A DNA stretch of 57,096 bases from UBA7396 sp047637875 (GCA_047637875.1 JBLJBH010000023.1:1-57096); one strand, 5' to 3'; shown: positions 1 to 11,785, numbered from the stretch's first letter. Notes: generated from the letters alone by a model not told the origin. Program-made: numbers and translations.

Positions 1-1
1 A

Positions 2-54
2 TAGTGACATTTCTATTTTTTACGATAGTGACATTTTAACTTTTAAAATTACAA
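2..54. repeat. Left arm of 53-bp inverted repeat at the window ends
   Basis: Positions 2-54 are the exact reverse complement of 57044-57096. Inside the arm the word ATAGTGACATTT occurs twice, 24 nt apart (positions 1 and 25). Read outward from the window it begins TGTCACTATCG. TGT-starting ends with repeated internal words are typical of IS21- and IS481-type insertion sequences. The likely reading is that the contig stops inside the same multi-copy element on both sides. No transposase lies in the window, so the element itself is not seen. Confidence 0.75.
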
Positions 55-126
55 GTTTCTTTTATTATATTTACATTTTTATAAAAATATTTATAATCAC
101 CAACTATTAATTATTAATACTAAAAA

Positions 127-2307
127 ATGAAAAAAATAGTTGTAGTAGAATCATTAGATGATAAAAAACCAACAGAAAAAGAGCTTTTTGATGGTTCAGA
201 AGCGCTGTCTATGATGACACATAATCAAGTATTAAGAATATTACAAAGCCAAAAATCTCCAGAGGAAAAGTTAAAAGAAATATTAAAAATCAAAAAAAAG
301 TCAAAAGAAGTTATAAAAGAAATGGATGAAGATAATTTAATGAGTGAATTTTTTACACTTGATTGATGAATTAAATTATCAGAAAGTGATTTGGAATATA
401 TTTGAGCATCTTTATTTTTATTTGATGAAAATTGAGATAAACAAGGTTTAGAAGAAAATGCCTATGTAAAAATGCTTTATAGGGATTTTTGTAATATTAG
501 ATGAAATACTTTAAATTTTAGAAATAAAAATTATTATTTTTTGTTTGATAGTTTAAAGATTGATGAAGTTTGAATAACTACTTCTATAAATGATTATGAA
601 ATTCAAGAACTTGATTTAGACTCCTTTAGACAAGATGTTAGTACTCATTTAAATAGAATAGATCAACATTTAAAAATGTTTTTAGATTTTTTTGTATGAA
701 TGACAACTTATAAAATAATTGAAGAATTTGATAGTTTTAAAAATGATTTTCTAAAACTTACATCTGATTATGTAATTAAAAAACTTGAAATAGAAATAGA
801 AAAAACAAAAACTTTATCAAAAGAAGAAAAGTTTAATCAAAAAATTTATGCTCAAAATGTAGAACTTTTATGACTAATAAAAAAATTAAGAAGTTTTATT
901 TTACATTTAGAAAAGGCTAGAGATACATATAAAGATAATGTAGATTTTTTTCCTTTTGTAGAACATTTTATTATATTTTTAAATATAAATATTGTTTGAT
1001 TTTCTTATATAAAAAATATTTTTTGAATTGATGTTGATAAGATATTTTGTAAGTATGTTTATTCTGATGTAGAAAAACCATTTAAAAAAATTATTTTATG
1101 ATTACTTGATGCTAAAATAAATATTTATGCATTTATGCAAAATATAAATCAAATACTTATAAATCAAAATTTATTAAATCCTGAATTTGATTGAGATTTA
1201 CTTATTAGAAAAGATCAACTTGATTTTATGTATAAAACTTCTCCAGAAGCTGTAAAAAGATTTAAACAAAAACAACAAGAAGTTATAAAAAATCATGATA
1301 TAAATAGGGAATTAGCAATAGAATTGGATACAAATATTTGATATTTTTGTGATATTTTAATATGAGATAAACCTTCTTCGTATATTCATGCTATCTCTTT
1401 AAGTCACCCAAGTCTTAAAGAACTTCCAGAATGATATGATTTTACTAGACATGAATCTTTTGAAGTAGTTTTTGATTTATTTCAAGAATTATTAAATACT
1501 ATACAAGATTTTTGAAAAAATTTAGATGCTCCAAAACAAGCAAAATATGAAAATGAACTAAAAAGAAATGAAAAAAGACTTTCAGTTTGAAAAACTCCAA
1601 AAGGGATAAAACCTTTTATTCCTGGAAAAGATGTAAAATTTTTGGATATAAAAAAACTAGTTTATAAAAAACTTATAAGATTACAAAGGGAAGAAAATCA
1701 TCCTTTAGTTATAATAAAAGCTGCTCAAAATGCTTTTGTTGATATACAAGCAAAATGATTTGATGCGTCTAAAGAAATATTACATATATTAAGTGTGAAT
1801 TATGGTTGAAGTATTGTTTGATATTACGCAAAACATATGTTTGAAAAAATGCAATATAACTGAAAAATACTTATAAATATTTGAAATATTGTTTATTCTA
1901 TTTATGATTTAAAAAATGCTAATGATTTTTCAAAAATAGTTGATTATCCATTTATTGAAATAATTGATGAATTTAATACTCAAGAAATGAAAGATTTTTT
2001 CTCATCAAAAAATCGTTTGCTTATATTTGATGATAATACAAGTAGTTGAAGAACTTTGAATGATTTAAGAAAAATTTCACATGAAAGTTGATTTTATCAA
2101 AGTGTTAATATTTATCCTTGTAGAGCAAGTACTAGATCTGATTTATATGACGATTTAGTAAGTTATGAAACTATACTTGAATTTATAAAAAATTCAGCAA
2201 TGGAAGTAAGAAAAACTCGTATTTGAAAAGTAAGAAAATGATACAAAGAATTAGTTTCAACATATATTTGAAACACTTTATATAAAAATTATTTTAATAA
2301 TAAATAA
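127..2307 (+). CDS. Large protein with phosphoribosyltransferase-like C-terminal domain
   Basis: A 726-residue protein when TGA is read as Gly; only the first 79 residues survive in the standard code. The first ~70 residues are lysine- and glutamate-rich. The middle is long, helical-looking and unrecognised. Near residues 629-645 the segment RLLIFDDNTSSGRT matches the PRPP-binding loop of type I phosphoribosyltransferases (acidic pair followed by SGxT). Upstream, around residues 555-580, VNYGGSIVGYYAKHMFEKM resembles the first part of that fold. Seen: the loop with its acidic residues and Gly-Arg-Thr. Inferred: a PRPP- or nucleotide-related activity or a regulatory PRTase fold. The substrate is unknown, and known PRTases are usually 170-250 aa, so the long N-terminal part is unusual. 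The start is the first ATG after an AT-rich leader. It may be first in a strand-wise run with the MATE gene 62 nt downstream. Confidence 0.7.
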
Positions 2308-2369
2308 TTATTTGTTTTTCAAAGAAATTTTTATATAATCCCAAAATCTTTAAATACTATATAAAATAT

Positions 2370-3797
2370 ATGAAAAATAAATCACCTATTTCTTTACTTG
2401 ATATGCCTATTTGAAAGGCTTTAGTAGTTTTATCTATTCCAATAGTTATTACAAATTTATTACAAGTAGCATATCAATTTACTGATAGTTTTTGGGTTGG
2501 GAGACTTTGAGAAGAAGCAATTGCAACTACTACTTTGGCATGAATGATTATTTTCTTGACTATTTCTATTTGAAGCTGATTTTCAGTAGCAGGTTCTATT
2601 TTAATTTCTCAATTTTTCTGAGCAAAAAAATTTAAACAAGTTGATCATATTGCAGCTCAGACTTTACTTATGATTATATTGACTTCTATTTTTTTGTGAT
2701 GAATATGATATTTTTTTACTCCACATATATTACACCTAATGTGAGCTGATAGTAATATATTTAATCAAACTGTTTCTTATATTCGTTGGTCATTTGTAGG
2801 TTTGGTGTTTAACTTTGCTTTTTTTATGTTTCAGGCAATTATGAGATGAATCGGACAAGCAAATTTACCAATCTATATTGTTTTATTTACAGTATTATTA
2901 AATTTTTTACTTGATCCACTTTTTATTTATTGATATTGAAGCTTTGAATGAATGTGAGTTATTTGAGCAGCAATTGCGACTATTTTAACACAATCAATAG
3001 CTTCTATTATATGATTTATAGTTTTATTTTCTTGAAAATATAACATTCATTTGCACTGGAGGAATTTTATTCCAGATTTCTCAACTATTAAAAAAACTTT
3101 TTTTCTTTGACTTCCATCTTCTATAGAAATGACAGCAAGAAGTGGTTCTTTTGCTATTTTAACAGCAATAGTTGCTATATTTTGAACAACAGCATTGGCA
3201 AGTTTTTGAGTGGCTTGAAATACGATTCAATTTGTAGTTATTTTTGCTATGTGACTTTCTATGGCTACTTCAGTCCTTGTTTGACAAAGTGTTTGAGCAT
3301 GATTTATAGAAAAAGCAAAAAGGATTAATAAAATTAGTAGTTTTGTGTCATTTACTTTCTTGACTTTATTGTGAATTATTTCTTTTATATTTGCTGAATA
3401 TTTTATAAAATTTTTTATTCCAAATGATCCAGAAGTTATAAAAATGTGAACTGAAATTATTCGTATTTCGGCATTGTTTTTCTGACTAATTTGAGTACAA
3501 ATGTCACTTAATGGTGTCTTAAGAGCTATTGGTAAAACTCAAATTCCTATGTATATAACTATTTTATGACAATGGATTATTAAAATTCCAATTGCGTATA
3601 TTTTGCCAAAATATACTTATTTATGAATAAATGGAGTTTGGTGGTCAGAACCAATTACAAGTATAATTATTTGTATTATAATGTTTTTTGTTATGATAAA
3701 AGTTGATTGGTCAAAATCTAACCTAACTAAAGAACATAAACAAGAACAAAAAGTTATTGAAGAAACTATTATTGAAGAACCTATAAAAGATTTTTAG
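2370..3797 (+). CDS. MATE-family multidrug/cation exporter
   Basis: A 475-residue integral membrane protein with about twelve hydrophobic spans in two similar halves, the normal size and plan of MATE transporters. Family features include the N-terminal stretch IPIVITNLLQVAYQFTDSFW, the conserved VGRLGEEAIA region after the first span, GQANLPIYI in the first half and GKTQIPMYI at the equivalent point of the second half. MATE proteins export drugs or organic cations in exchange for Na+ or H+; the substrate cannot be told here. Many glycines in the spans are TGA. The tail after residue ~450 is charged and cytoplasmic (repeated Glu/Lys). The last codons and the TAG stop lie inside a terminator hairpin, so the transcript probably ends with this gene. 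Confidence 0.93.
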
Positions 3798-3810
3798 GTT
3801 CTTTTTATTT
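3776..3810 (+). terminator. Intrinsic terminator overlapping the MATE stop
   Basis: The arms AGAACCTA (3776-3783) and TAGGTTCT (3795-3802) form an 8-bp stem, followed by a T-rich run. The right arm starts at the TAG stop codon of the exporter. Confidence 0.7.
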
Positions 3811-3868
3811 TACATTTTTTATAAATTCTTTATAATTACAAACTATTAATATTCTAAATAAATAAAAT

Positions 3869-4417
3869 ATGTTTATACCTCAAACTGGTAGAAAAAAAGC
3901 ACTTTTTATAGTTGATGTGCAAGATGGATTTATTATAGAAAGAAATAAATATATTATTCCAAATATTATAAAACTTATTAAGGAGTGAAATTATGATTTA
4001 ATAGTTTATTCTATTCAATACAATGATGAAAATAGTTTATGGTATAAACAAATATGATGGTGTGAACAGATTTTAGAAACTGATACGATACAAGAAATAA
4101 AAGATGCTTTACTTTGAAGAAAAAATTTAAAAGTTAATAAACTTTCAAGAAGTGTTTTTAAATGTGATGAAAATTTAAAAGAAGTTTTATGAGAAAATAA
4201 AATAGAAGAAATTCATATTTGTTGATATGAAAGTAATGATTGTGTTTTCGCTACTGCACAAGAAAGTTTTGATTTATGATATTTTACATTTGTTATAGAG
4301 GAAGCTACTGAAACAAGAACTACTCAAGTAAATCATACATATGCAATTAATATGTTAAATTATTTAAATTTAACAAATAATTCAAACTATTTAGGGAAAA
4401 ATAATTGACATAAATAA
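3869..4417 (+). CDS. Isochorismatase-family (cysteine) hydrolase
   Basis: A 182-residue protein of the usual length for the isochorismatase/nicotinamidase fold. The N-terminus KALFIVDVQDGFI carries the conserved Asp of the catalytic triad. GYESNDCVFATAQESFDLGY carries the catalytic Cys near residue 125, followed by the typical helix. These match the Asp-Lys-Cys hydrolases, which include nicotinamidase, isochorismatase and related amidases. Nicotinamidase would fit a scavenging organism, but I cannot see the metal-binding histidines clearly enough to assign it. The response regulator follows after 46 nt, so the two could share a transcript; no functional link is evident. Confidence 0.85.
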
Positions 4418-4463
4418 ATTAAATAAATATAATAAAAATAAGTTATTTTCAATATATAAAAAT

Positions 4464-5138
4464 ATGCATATATCAATAATTGATGATGAAAAAAATTTAA
4501 CAAGTAAGATCTCTAAGAAATTAAAACTAAACTGATATACAGTTAGTGAATTTTATAGTTATAAAGATTTTATGACAGGTGGTTTTTTTGATGATATTAC
4601 TGATTTGTATATTGTAGATTTATCACTTTGAGATGGGTCTTGATTTCAACTTATAAAGGATATTAGAAATCATAAAAAATCTCAAACTCCAATAATTATA
4701 ATTTCTTGATATGGAGATATAAATAACAAAATTTATTGACTTGATATTTGAGCAGATGATTATTTAACAAAACCATTTTATCCAGAAGAACTTTTATCTA
4801 GAATTAAAGCTATACTAAGAAGACCAATAATTTTATCAAATAATACTAAAGATTTAGTTTATAAAAATATAGTTATAAAATCTCCAAATAATGATGTATT
4901 TTTAGACTGAGTTTTTATAGAATTAAATAATAAAGAAAAGTTTATAGTTAATTTTTTTATAAAAAATAGGTGAAGAATTATTTTAAAAGAAAATTTTATA
5001 AAAGCTATTTGGTGACATCAATCAATTTTTGAAGTTTCTGATAATACTATAAATGCAACTCTTTCAAAATTAAGAAAAAAATTATGAGACAATTTTCCAA
5101 TAGAAACAAAAAGAAATTTATGATATATTTTACAATAA
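4464..5138 (+). CDS. OmpR-type two-component response regulator
   Basis: A 224-residue regulator. The receiver domain (about 1-120) has the acidic pair IIDDE near residues 5-9, phospho-acceptor Asp52 in YIVDLSLGDG and Lys103 in LTKPF. The C-terminal part (about 135-224) is a winged-helix DNA-binding domain with NTINATLSKLRKKLG as recognition helix and the terminal RNLGYIL wing. On phosphorylation such proteins bind promoters as dimers. The gene is convergent with a histidine kinase on the other strand and shares its terminator; partnership is inferred from position only. Targets are unknown. Confidence 0.93.
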
Positions 5139-5171
5139 AAATACCTTTAATTTAAAGGTATTTTTATTGTA
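5131..5171. terminator. Perfect 20-bp-arm palindrome, bidirectional terminator
   Basis: 5131-5150 and 5152-5171 are exact reverse complements. Each end is A/T-rich, so the hairpin would carry a U-tail in both directions. It includes the stop codons of both the response regulator (5136-5138) and the histidine kinase (5147-5149), so the two genes overlap in a shared terminator. Confidence 0.85.
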
Positions 5172-7237
5172 AATTTTGCTCATCATAGTTTTTCTGATAC
5201 TCAAGCATTTATTTCTCAATTATGCATTCCAATAATTTTTTTACATAAATATAAACCCAATCAAAGTCATTTTGAATTTGAGTTTCATATTGAGTATTTT
5301 TCAAATAAATCATTTACTTTTATTCATCAAAATCCATTTCAATTATCTTCAATAGTTATATAACAATTATTATTTAAAAGTTTTGTTTCAATATAAATAA
5401 TTCATTTTTCTTGATTTATAAATTTTATAGAATTATTTATTAAATTTTCAATAACTTGTCAAAATTGAATTTTATCTATTTTAATAAATTTTATTTCTTT
5501 ATCTAAAGAATGTTTAAATGTTATGTTTTTATTTAAATGTTTATAAATTTCTATTTCATCTTTTATAAAACTATTTATACAAATATTTTCTTTATAAAGT
5601 TTCACATTTTGAGTTTCATAATATTGAACTGAAAAAAGTTTTTGAATCAAATCTGAAACTTTCAATAAAATATTATTTAAAATATTTATTTCTACTTTAA
5701 AATTTTCTTTTGAGAAACTCGAATTATCTAAGTCATCTAATATACTATCAGATTGAAATATTGCAGAAGAAATTGGAGATCTAATTTCATGAGAAATAAC
5801 AGAAATAAATTCTTTTTGTTTATTTATTAGATTATTATATTCTATAGTTTTTTCATCTATTTTTTTATCAAGATTTATTGATAAATCCCTAATTTGTTCA
5901 TAAGTTTTTATGTATTTTAGATGAATCTCTAAAAAAAGTATAAAATTTTTTAAAGCATTTATTTCTTCTGTACTATAAAAATCTCAAAATATTTTTTTTC
6001 AAACTGAAAATATTGCAATATTTTCAGTTTTATTATTAAAAATAGGAAAAATTAAAAAAGATTTTTTAGAAATTAATTTAAATATTTTTTCTTTTTTAAA
6101 TTTAGTTTTTTTCTCTTCTAAAAAAACTATGTCATTTATAAATAAATTATTATTTATTTTGTTTTCAAAATATTTTTGTAGTTCATTTTTTTGTTTTTCT
6201 TTTTTAAAAATTTTTATTTCACAAAAATCAGTTTTAAATATTTTTTTAATTTCTATTTTTAAACTATTATTTAATTCTTCTAAACTTGTTGTGTATGAAA
6301 TATTTTGTTTTAATGTTAATAAATTATTTTCAAGTTCTTTTTTCTGAGTAGTTCATAGAAAATATTTTGAAAATAATTTATATAAAATTATAAAAAATAT
6401 TATATTTAAAATACTTGATGAAATTCAAGTTAAAGCAGTATTTCCCCAATATCAGTTATTTACTTCTATAAAAACAAATCAATTTAACAATCTTTCTATA
6501 AAAATAGAAGTAAATAAAGCTAAAGCTCAAACAATTATTTTTCAAATTCAATATCATAAATCATTAAAATAATATCTGTTTACGCTATAAACTACAGATA
6601 ATATAAAAAATATAAAGAAAAATATTATTTCTCTTTCAAACATCCAAATTCAAAAAAGAGGTAGTATGACTTGTAAAACAAGTCCTGTTCATATAAAAAC
6701 TAAAACTCAGTATAAAATATATTTTAACCTAAGTTTATTTATATAATTTTGTTTTTTAAATTGTTTTAGTATAGAAACTAAAACTAAAGGAATAAATAAT
6801 AAATATCAAATAATATAAATAGGATAAAATAATCCATAATTTTCTCTATAAACTCAATCATTTCATAAATATAATGAATGTATAATATTTTCACTAAAAA
6901 TTGAAAATAGAAAAAATACTAGATATAAAAACAAAATCAAAAATACTTTTTTAGTAAAAATACTTTTCTTTTTATAATCAAAAAATATTATAAATAATAA
7001 AAATGTATACATTCATAATAATGATACTGAAAAAGCTAATCTTGATAAAATTAAAGTTATATCATATCATAAATTTCATCATAAAAATAAAAAATATAAC
7101 AAACACCAAACAGAACAAGATATAGTAAAAATCAAAAAGAAAAATCAAGAAGGATTTTTATATTTTTTAAACATCATAATTCATCATAAGATTGATAAAA
7201 TTATAGATGATAAATAAATACTAAAATATAAATTCAT
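5147..7237 (-). CDS. Membrane-bound sensor histidine kinase
   Basis: A 696-residue kinase. Roughly the first 270 residues are a run of hydrophobic spans, beginning MNLYFSIYLSSIILSILGG, resembling multi-span (7TM-like) sensor modules. A soluble region follows that could be GAF-like, with a helical linker. The dimerisation/phospho-acceptor helix is ISHEIRSPISSA with His483. The ATPase domain ends in a recognisable G2 region and the tail GEINAGVSEKLGGAKFTI. Start chosen at the first in-frame ATG ahead of the first membrane span. A small Cys-containing gene ends 17 nt upstream on the same strand, so the two probably form an operon. The likely partner is the convergent OmpR-type regulator. The signal is unknown. 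Confidence 0.88.
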
Positions 7238-7254
7238 ATTTTGAAAATAAAAAA

Positions 7255-7533
7255 TTAAACTTCAACACTTTGTTTTCTAGGGATACAATTAGGAAACATT
7301 TTTAAAAAACTTTTTATTAAATCCATAATTTTTTTCACTGTTTTATAATATATTTCTTTTTTTAAGTGTCAAAAAATATCTTTTTTTCACATCATTTTAT
7401 TACAACATTTACATTTTACAAATTCTTGAATTGAGTGATCCCAAAGGTCTTGTCATACTTCTTTTAAACTTTGAAAATCTTTTTCTTTTAAATCTCTAGG
7501 ATTTATGCCAGTTATAATACAACTTTCTTTCAT
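7255..7533 (-). CDS. Small cysteine-containing protein upstream of the kinase
   Basis: A 92-residue hypothetical protein. Near residues 45-50 the stretch KCKCCNKMM offers three closely spaced cysteines, with others at residue 5 and near the C-terminus (FPNCIP). This suggests a metal site or redox centre but matches no zinc-finger spacing I recognise. The rest is lysine-rich and helical, without membrane spans. It is the first gene of the strand run leading into the histidine kinase and may be a soluble accessory or input protein for it. This is inference from position. Confidence 0.6.
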
Positions 7534-7676
7534 AAATTAAAACAATGTAGAAATTGAAGTTGGATTTATATATCTAAAAATTGATGTCATGAGTGGTGTT
7601 AAAATATAAAATTTGCTTTTTTAAAAATTTTTATATAATTTCCACACATTAATTTATTTTATAAAAAACTAAAAAG

Positions 7677-8123
7677 ATGGAAACAACTTTAGTATTATTA
7701 AAACCAGATACTATTCAAAGATGACTTATCTGACAAATCGTTTCTAGATTTGAAAATAAAGGTCTAAAAATAGTTGGTATGAAAATGATGACTTTAACTG
7801 ACGCAATAGTTTCAGAACATTATGATTTTTTAGCTGATAAACCTTTTTTTCCTGGAATAAAAGCTTATATGACTTCATCTCCAGTAGTTGCTATGGCAAT
7901 TTCAGGAACTGATGTAGTTAAAACTGTTAGAAATTTAACAGGTGCTACAAATCCAAGTGATGCACTACCATGATCAATTAGATGAGATTTTGCATTGACT
8001 ATTGATGCAAATATTATTCATGCTTCTGATTCTAGAGAAACTGCAGCAATTGAATTAAAAAGATTTTTTAAAGATGAAGAAATTACATCTTATGAAAAAA
8101 TTTCTGACAAAGTTGTTGGATAA
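7677..8123 (+). CDS. ndk: Nucleoside diphosphate kinase
   Basis: A 148-residue protein covering the whole family length. It starts METTLVLLKPDTIQRGL, the canonical NDK opening. The catalytic loop NIIHASDS carries the phospho-histidine at residue 115, and RNLTGATNP and the GSIRGDF stretch are the nucleotide-binding parts. The enzyme transfers the gamma phosphate between nucleoside di- and triphosphates in the cytoplasm, balancing NTP and dNTP pools. Several family glycines are TGA (for example in PGSIRGDF). It stands alone between the divergent small Cys gene and its own terminator. Confidence 0.97.
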
Positions 8124-8151
8124 TTTAAAAAACTAATTAAAGCCTTAAAAT

Positions 8152-8190
8152 AAAAAAACTTTCAAAAGATTTTGAAAGTTTTTTTATTTT
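8152..8190. terminator. Intrinsic terminator after ndk
   Basis: The arms 8152-8166 and 8171-8185 are 15-nt reverse complements built around CTTTC/GAAAG, with a 4-nt loop and a T-run beyond. It lies 28 nt after the ndk stop. Confidence 0.85.
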
Positions 8191-8230
8191 GTTATTATAG
8201 TGCAAATATTTTATAAATTAATACCATTAG

Positions 8231-9088
8231 ATGAAATTTTTAGCCATATTTTTATTAACATTTCTAACTATAAACTCAGCTTTTTCTTTTTCAAATCTTG
8301 AAAAAACAAAAATTAATGATTTTGTCTTTTCTTTAGAGTCGCAGGAAAAACAAATTTTTGTTTTAGAAAAATTATTATGAGTTTTTAAAAAACAAACTGA
8401 AATAAATTTTTTATTATCTTTAAAACAAAAAGTTATAATAAAAAATTTAAAAAATAATAAAATATTTCTTCAAAAAAATATAAATCAAAAACTTCAAGAA
8501 AAACCTCTTAGTTGTGAAGTAAATTCGGCAAGTTTATTTGCTAGTTATATTTTGGATAGAGAAATAAAAGAAGAAGAATTATTTAAGAAATTACCAAAAT
8601 ATGAAAAAGAATTAAAAAGAACTTCTTCAAAATTTATTTGGTGAAATCCTTACATAGAATTTGTTTGAAAGGTTAATTGAAAACAAACAAAAAACACTTC
8701 TAATTTTACCTGATACTGAGTTTATGCTTATCCGATAAGCAAAACTTTAAAACAGATTTGAGTTGATAATAAAATTAAAAAATTTAATAAATTTGATATT
8801 ATAAATTCACTTTTAGAAAATAAACCAGTAGTTTTTTGGTATTTATGGAAAAATTGAAGTTGAAAATTAGATACAAAACCTTTCGTTTGGTATACGCAAA
8901 GTTGAGATAAAATAAATTGATATATTTGACAACATACATGACTAATAGTTTGAGTTTCTGTTTTTGATAACTGAAATATAAATGAAGTTTATTTTTATGA
9001 ATGAAGAAATTCTGAAGTTCAAATAGTTAAATATGTTGATTTAGCTTATCAAGCCAGTTTTTTTGATATGATGATAGTAGGGGAATAA
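8231..9088 (+). CDS. Exported C39-like cysteine peptidase
   Basis: A 285-residue protein with an N-terminal signal peptide (MKFLAIFLLTFLTINSAFS). Cys95 lies in PLSCEVNSASLFASYI, the usual context of the papain-like nucleophile in C39-family proteins. His235 lies in GQHTGLIVGV, the second catalytic residue. An Asp/Asn follows in VFDNGNINEV. Residues 25-90 are a lysine-rich helical region. The layout fits the stand-alone C39_2-type peptidases secreted by many CPR bacteria, not an ABC-transporter-fused leader peptidase. The substrate is unknown; peptide or cell-wall processing outside the cell is likely. Confidence 0.82.
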
Positions 9089-9171
9089 TTTTTTCACACC
9101 AAATTAAAAAACCATTTCACATTTTTCAAAAAATCAATATTTTATTTTAAATTAATTTTTAAACGATACCA

Positions 9172-11349
9172 ATGAATCTAAATCCAGAACAAGAAAAAGC
9201 AAAAAAACAAATTGAATGACCTTTATTAATCCTTGCTTGAGCTTGAAGTTGAAAAACTGCAACTCTTACAGCAAGAATTGAGCATATGATACAATCAGGA
9301 GTTCCTTCAAACTCTGTTTTAGCGGTAACTTTTACCAATAAAGCAGCTAAAGAAATGAAACATAGAGTTTCAAAAGTCTTGAATGTTGAATATCAAGTTT
9401 CACCATATAAAAATAGAAATCTTCCGATGATTGGAACTTTTCACTCTATTTGAGTATATATTTTAAAAGAAAAAATTGAAACAATTTGAATGAGTAAAGA
9501 TTTTGTTATTTATGATGAATCAGATAAACTTTCAGTTATAAAATCAATTATCAAGGATGAAATGTGACTTGATGAGAAAAAATATCCTCCTCGTAGTATT
9601 GCTTCGTATATTTCAAATGCAAAAAATGCTTTAATTTCAGCACAAAAATATGAAAGATATGTTGACTCACATATAAAAGAAATAGTTAACAAGGTTTACC
9701 TAACTTATGACAAAAAATTAATTGAAAATAATGCCCTAGATTTTGATGACATACTAGTTAAAACTCTAGAAATACTTCAAATCCCTGAAAATTTAGAATA
9801 TTATCAGGAAAGATGGAAATATATCATGATTGATGAGTATCAAGATACAAATGCTCCACAATACGAAATAGTAAAATTACTTGCTTCAAAGTATAGAAAT
9901 TTAGCTGTTGTTTGAGATGATTGGCAATCAATCTATTCTTGGAGATGAGCTGATATGAAAAATATTATCAATTTTAAAAAAGATTATCCAGAAGCCGCAG
10001 TTATAAAATTAGAACAAAATTATCGTTCTACCAAACATATCATAAATGCTGCAAATGAAGTTATAAAAAACAATAAATCTTCTCTTGATAAAACTCTTTT
10101 TACAGATAATGAAACTTGAGAAAAAATAGTTTATATTGACGCTCCAACTGACAGACTTGAAGCAAATACTATTGCAAAAATTATAAAAGAAAAGGGAAGT
10201 GCTTATAATCAAAATCTTATTCTTTATCGTACTAACTCTCAATCAAGAGCAATTGAGGAAGCACTTATGATGGAAGCAATTCCTTATAAAGTTATATGAG
10301 GTTTAAAGTTCTATGATAGAATGGAAGTAAAAGATATGCTCGCGTATCTTAGAGTGATTCATAATCCAAATGATGTGGTTTGAATCAAAAGAATTATCAA
10401 TACTCCAACTCGTAAAATTGGAGCAACAACTCTAGCGAAACTTGATGAGTATAGAAGTGCTTTTGGTGCAACTTATCTACAAATATTTGAAAATATTGAC
10501 GAAGTAGATGAACTGAATTCATGAGCTAAAAAAGCAGTTTTTGCTTTTTATGAAATATTACTTAGTTTAATGGATGCTTCAAAAAAGATGGAAGTATCTA
10601 GTTTGATAGATTTTATTATCGAAAAAATCTGATACGAAGAATATTTGCGTGATGATGCAACAAAAGAAGAATATGAAGCAAGAATTGATAACTTAAGAGA
10701 ATTAAAAAACGTAGCATCAACTTATAATTGAATGGAACCAAGAGATAGTTTAGCTCAATTTTTAGAAGAAGTTGCACTTTTAACTGATATGGATAACAAA
10801 GATGATGGAAGTAATTTTGTAACACTTATGACAATTCATACTTCAAAATGACTTGAATATGACAGAGTATTTATCACTGGACTTGAGGAAGGACTTTTCC
10901 CAAGTTCAAGAACTTTCTCAGAACCGCATGAACTCGAAGAGGAAAGAAGACTCATGTATGTAGCGATGACCAGAGCGAAAAAAGAACTCTACATATCTAA
11001 AGCATCCGAAAGATTCCAATACGGAAACTATGTTCAAAATCCAGCTTCTAGATTTATTAAAGAAATCAATCCTAACTATATCGAAAACTATAGTTTTAGT
11101 GAGAGTATGAGAGGGAATTTATTTGGGAACTCATTTGGTATTCCTGACCATAACGAACCCGTTTTCAGAGTGAAAAAAACTCTCGTTGAAAATGATGTTT
11201 CCAGTTTCTCGATAGGTGATAGGGTCAGTCATCCAAAGTTTGGATTTGGAAGTATTTTATCTATTGATGGAGACTTGGCAGAAATAAAATTTTGAGTTTC
11301 AGGGATTAAAAAAATGAACATAAAAATTGCACCAGTAAAAAAGATGTAG
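9172..11349 (+). CDS. pcrA: UvrD/PcrA-type DNA helicase
   Basis: A 725-residue superfamily 1A helicase. Walker A is AGAGSGKTA (residues ~23-31), with TGA for some of its glycines. Motif Ia is FTNKAAKEM, motif II is IDEYQDTN, and motif III is GDDWQSIYSWRGA, with Trp where most relatives have Asp. Motif IV includes LEQNYRST, motif V TIHTSKGLEYDRVF and motif VI RRLMYVAMTRAKKEL. The C-terminal ~60 residues carry GDRVSHPKFGFGSI, the Tudor-like domain of PcrA that contacts RNA polymerase. It unwinds DNA 3'-5' in repair and clears replication or transcription blocks. It follows the C39 gene by 83 nt. Confidence 0.96.
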
Positions 11350-11455
11350 TTTAAAATATTTATTGATTTTATTTGAGAAAATATTTAATTTAAATATATT
11401 ATTGACTTTTAAAATTAAAAATATAAAATTTTTTCTTATCTTGTAAAAATATTTT

Positions 11456-11749
11456 ATGTCAGAAACGTATACTTTTACATTACGTGATTGAGAAACAACT
11501 TGTGAAATGAGTTTTTTGACATTGGAATATTTGGAGTGATATTTTAAAAATATAGATATAACTAAAGTTAGAGTTCATGATATTATTAATTGAAAGCTTT
11601 ATTTTACTTATTGAAATAGATATGAATCGTGTGAATTTATGACAATAGAAGATTATTTAAGAGTATATCTCCCAGCCATATCTGAAGTAAAAGCTTTTAT
11701 TGCTATTATGCTTTCAAATCAAATTTTATTAAAAATAATGCAAAAATAA
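11456..11749 (+). CDS. Small hypothetical protein
   Basis: A 97-residue acidic protein starting MSETYTFTLRDGETTCEM and ending in a hydrophobic helix (FIAIMLSNQILLKIM). I do not recognise it. The N-terminal half looks beta-rich. It begins after a 106-nt gap from pcrA and its stop sits in a bidirectional hairpin. Codon use and TGA glycines are like its neighbours, so it is native. Confidence 0.65.
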
Positions 11750-11785
11750 AAACCTCACTTTCAAACTAAAGTGAGGTTTTTATTA
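11748..11785. terminator. Bidirectional terminator
   Basis: The arms 11748-11761 and 11768-11781 are reverse complements centred on CCTCACTTT/AAAGTGAGG, with A- and T-runs outside. It serves the small gene on the plus strand and the pilin-like gene (stop 11783-11785) on the minus strand. Confidence 0.85.

Noticed and set aside
10616..10825. Minus-strand frame inside the helicase gene
   Set aside because: It is a shadow of pcrA; the plus-strand frame has all helicase motifs and the minus frame has no recognisable protein.
9172..11349. Apparent pseudogene with many stops in pcrA and similar breaks in rpoB, rpoC and recG
   Set aside because: All internal stops are TGA at conserved glycines; reading TGA as Gly restores complete proteins, so these are not broken genes.
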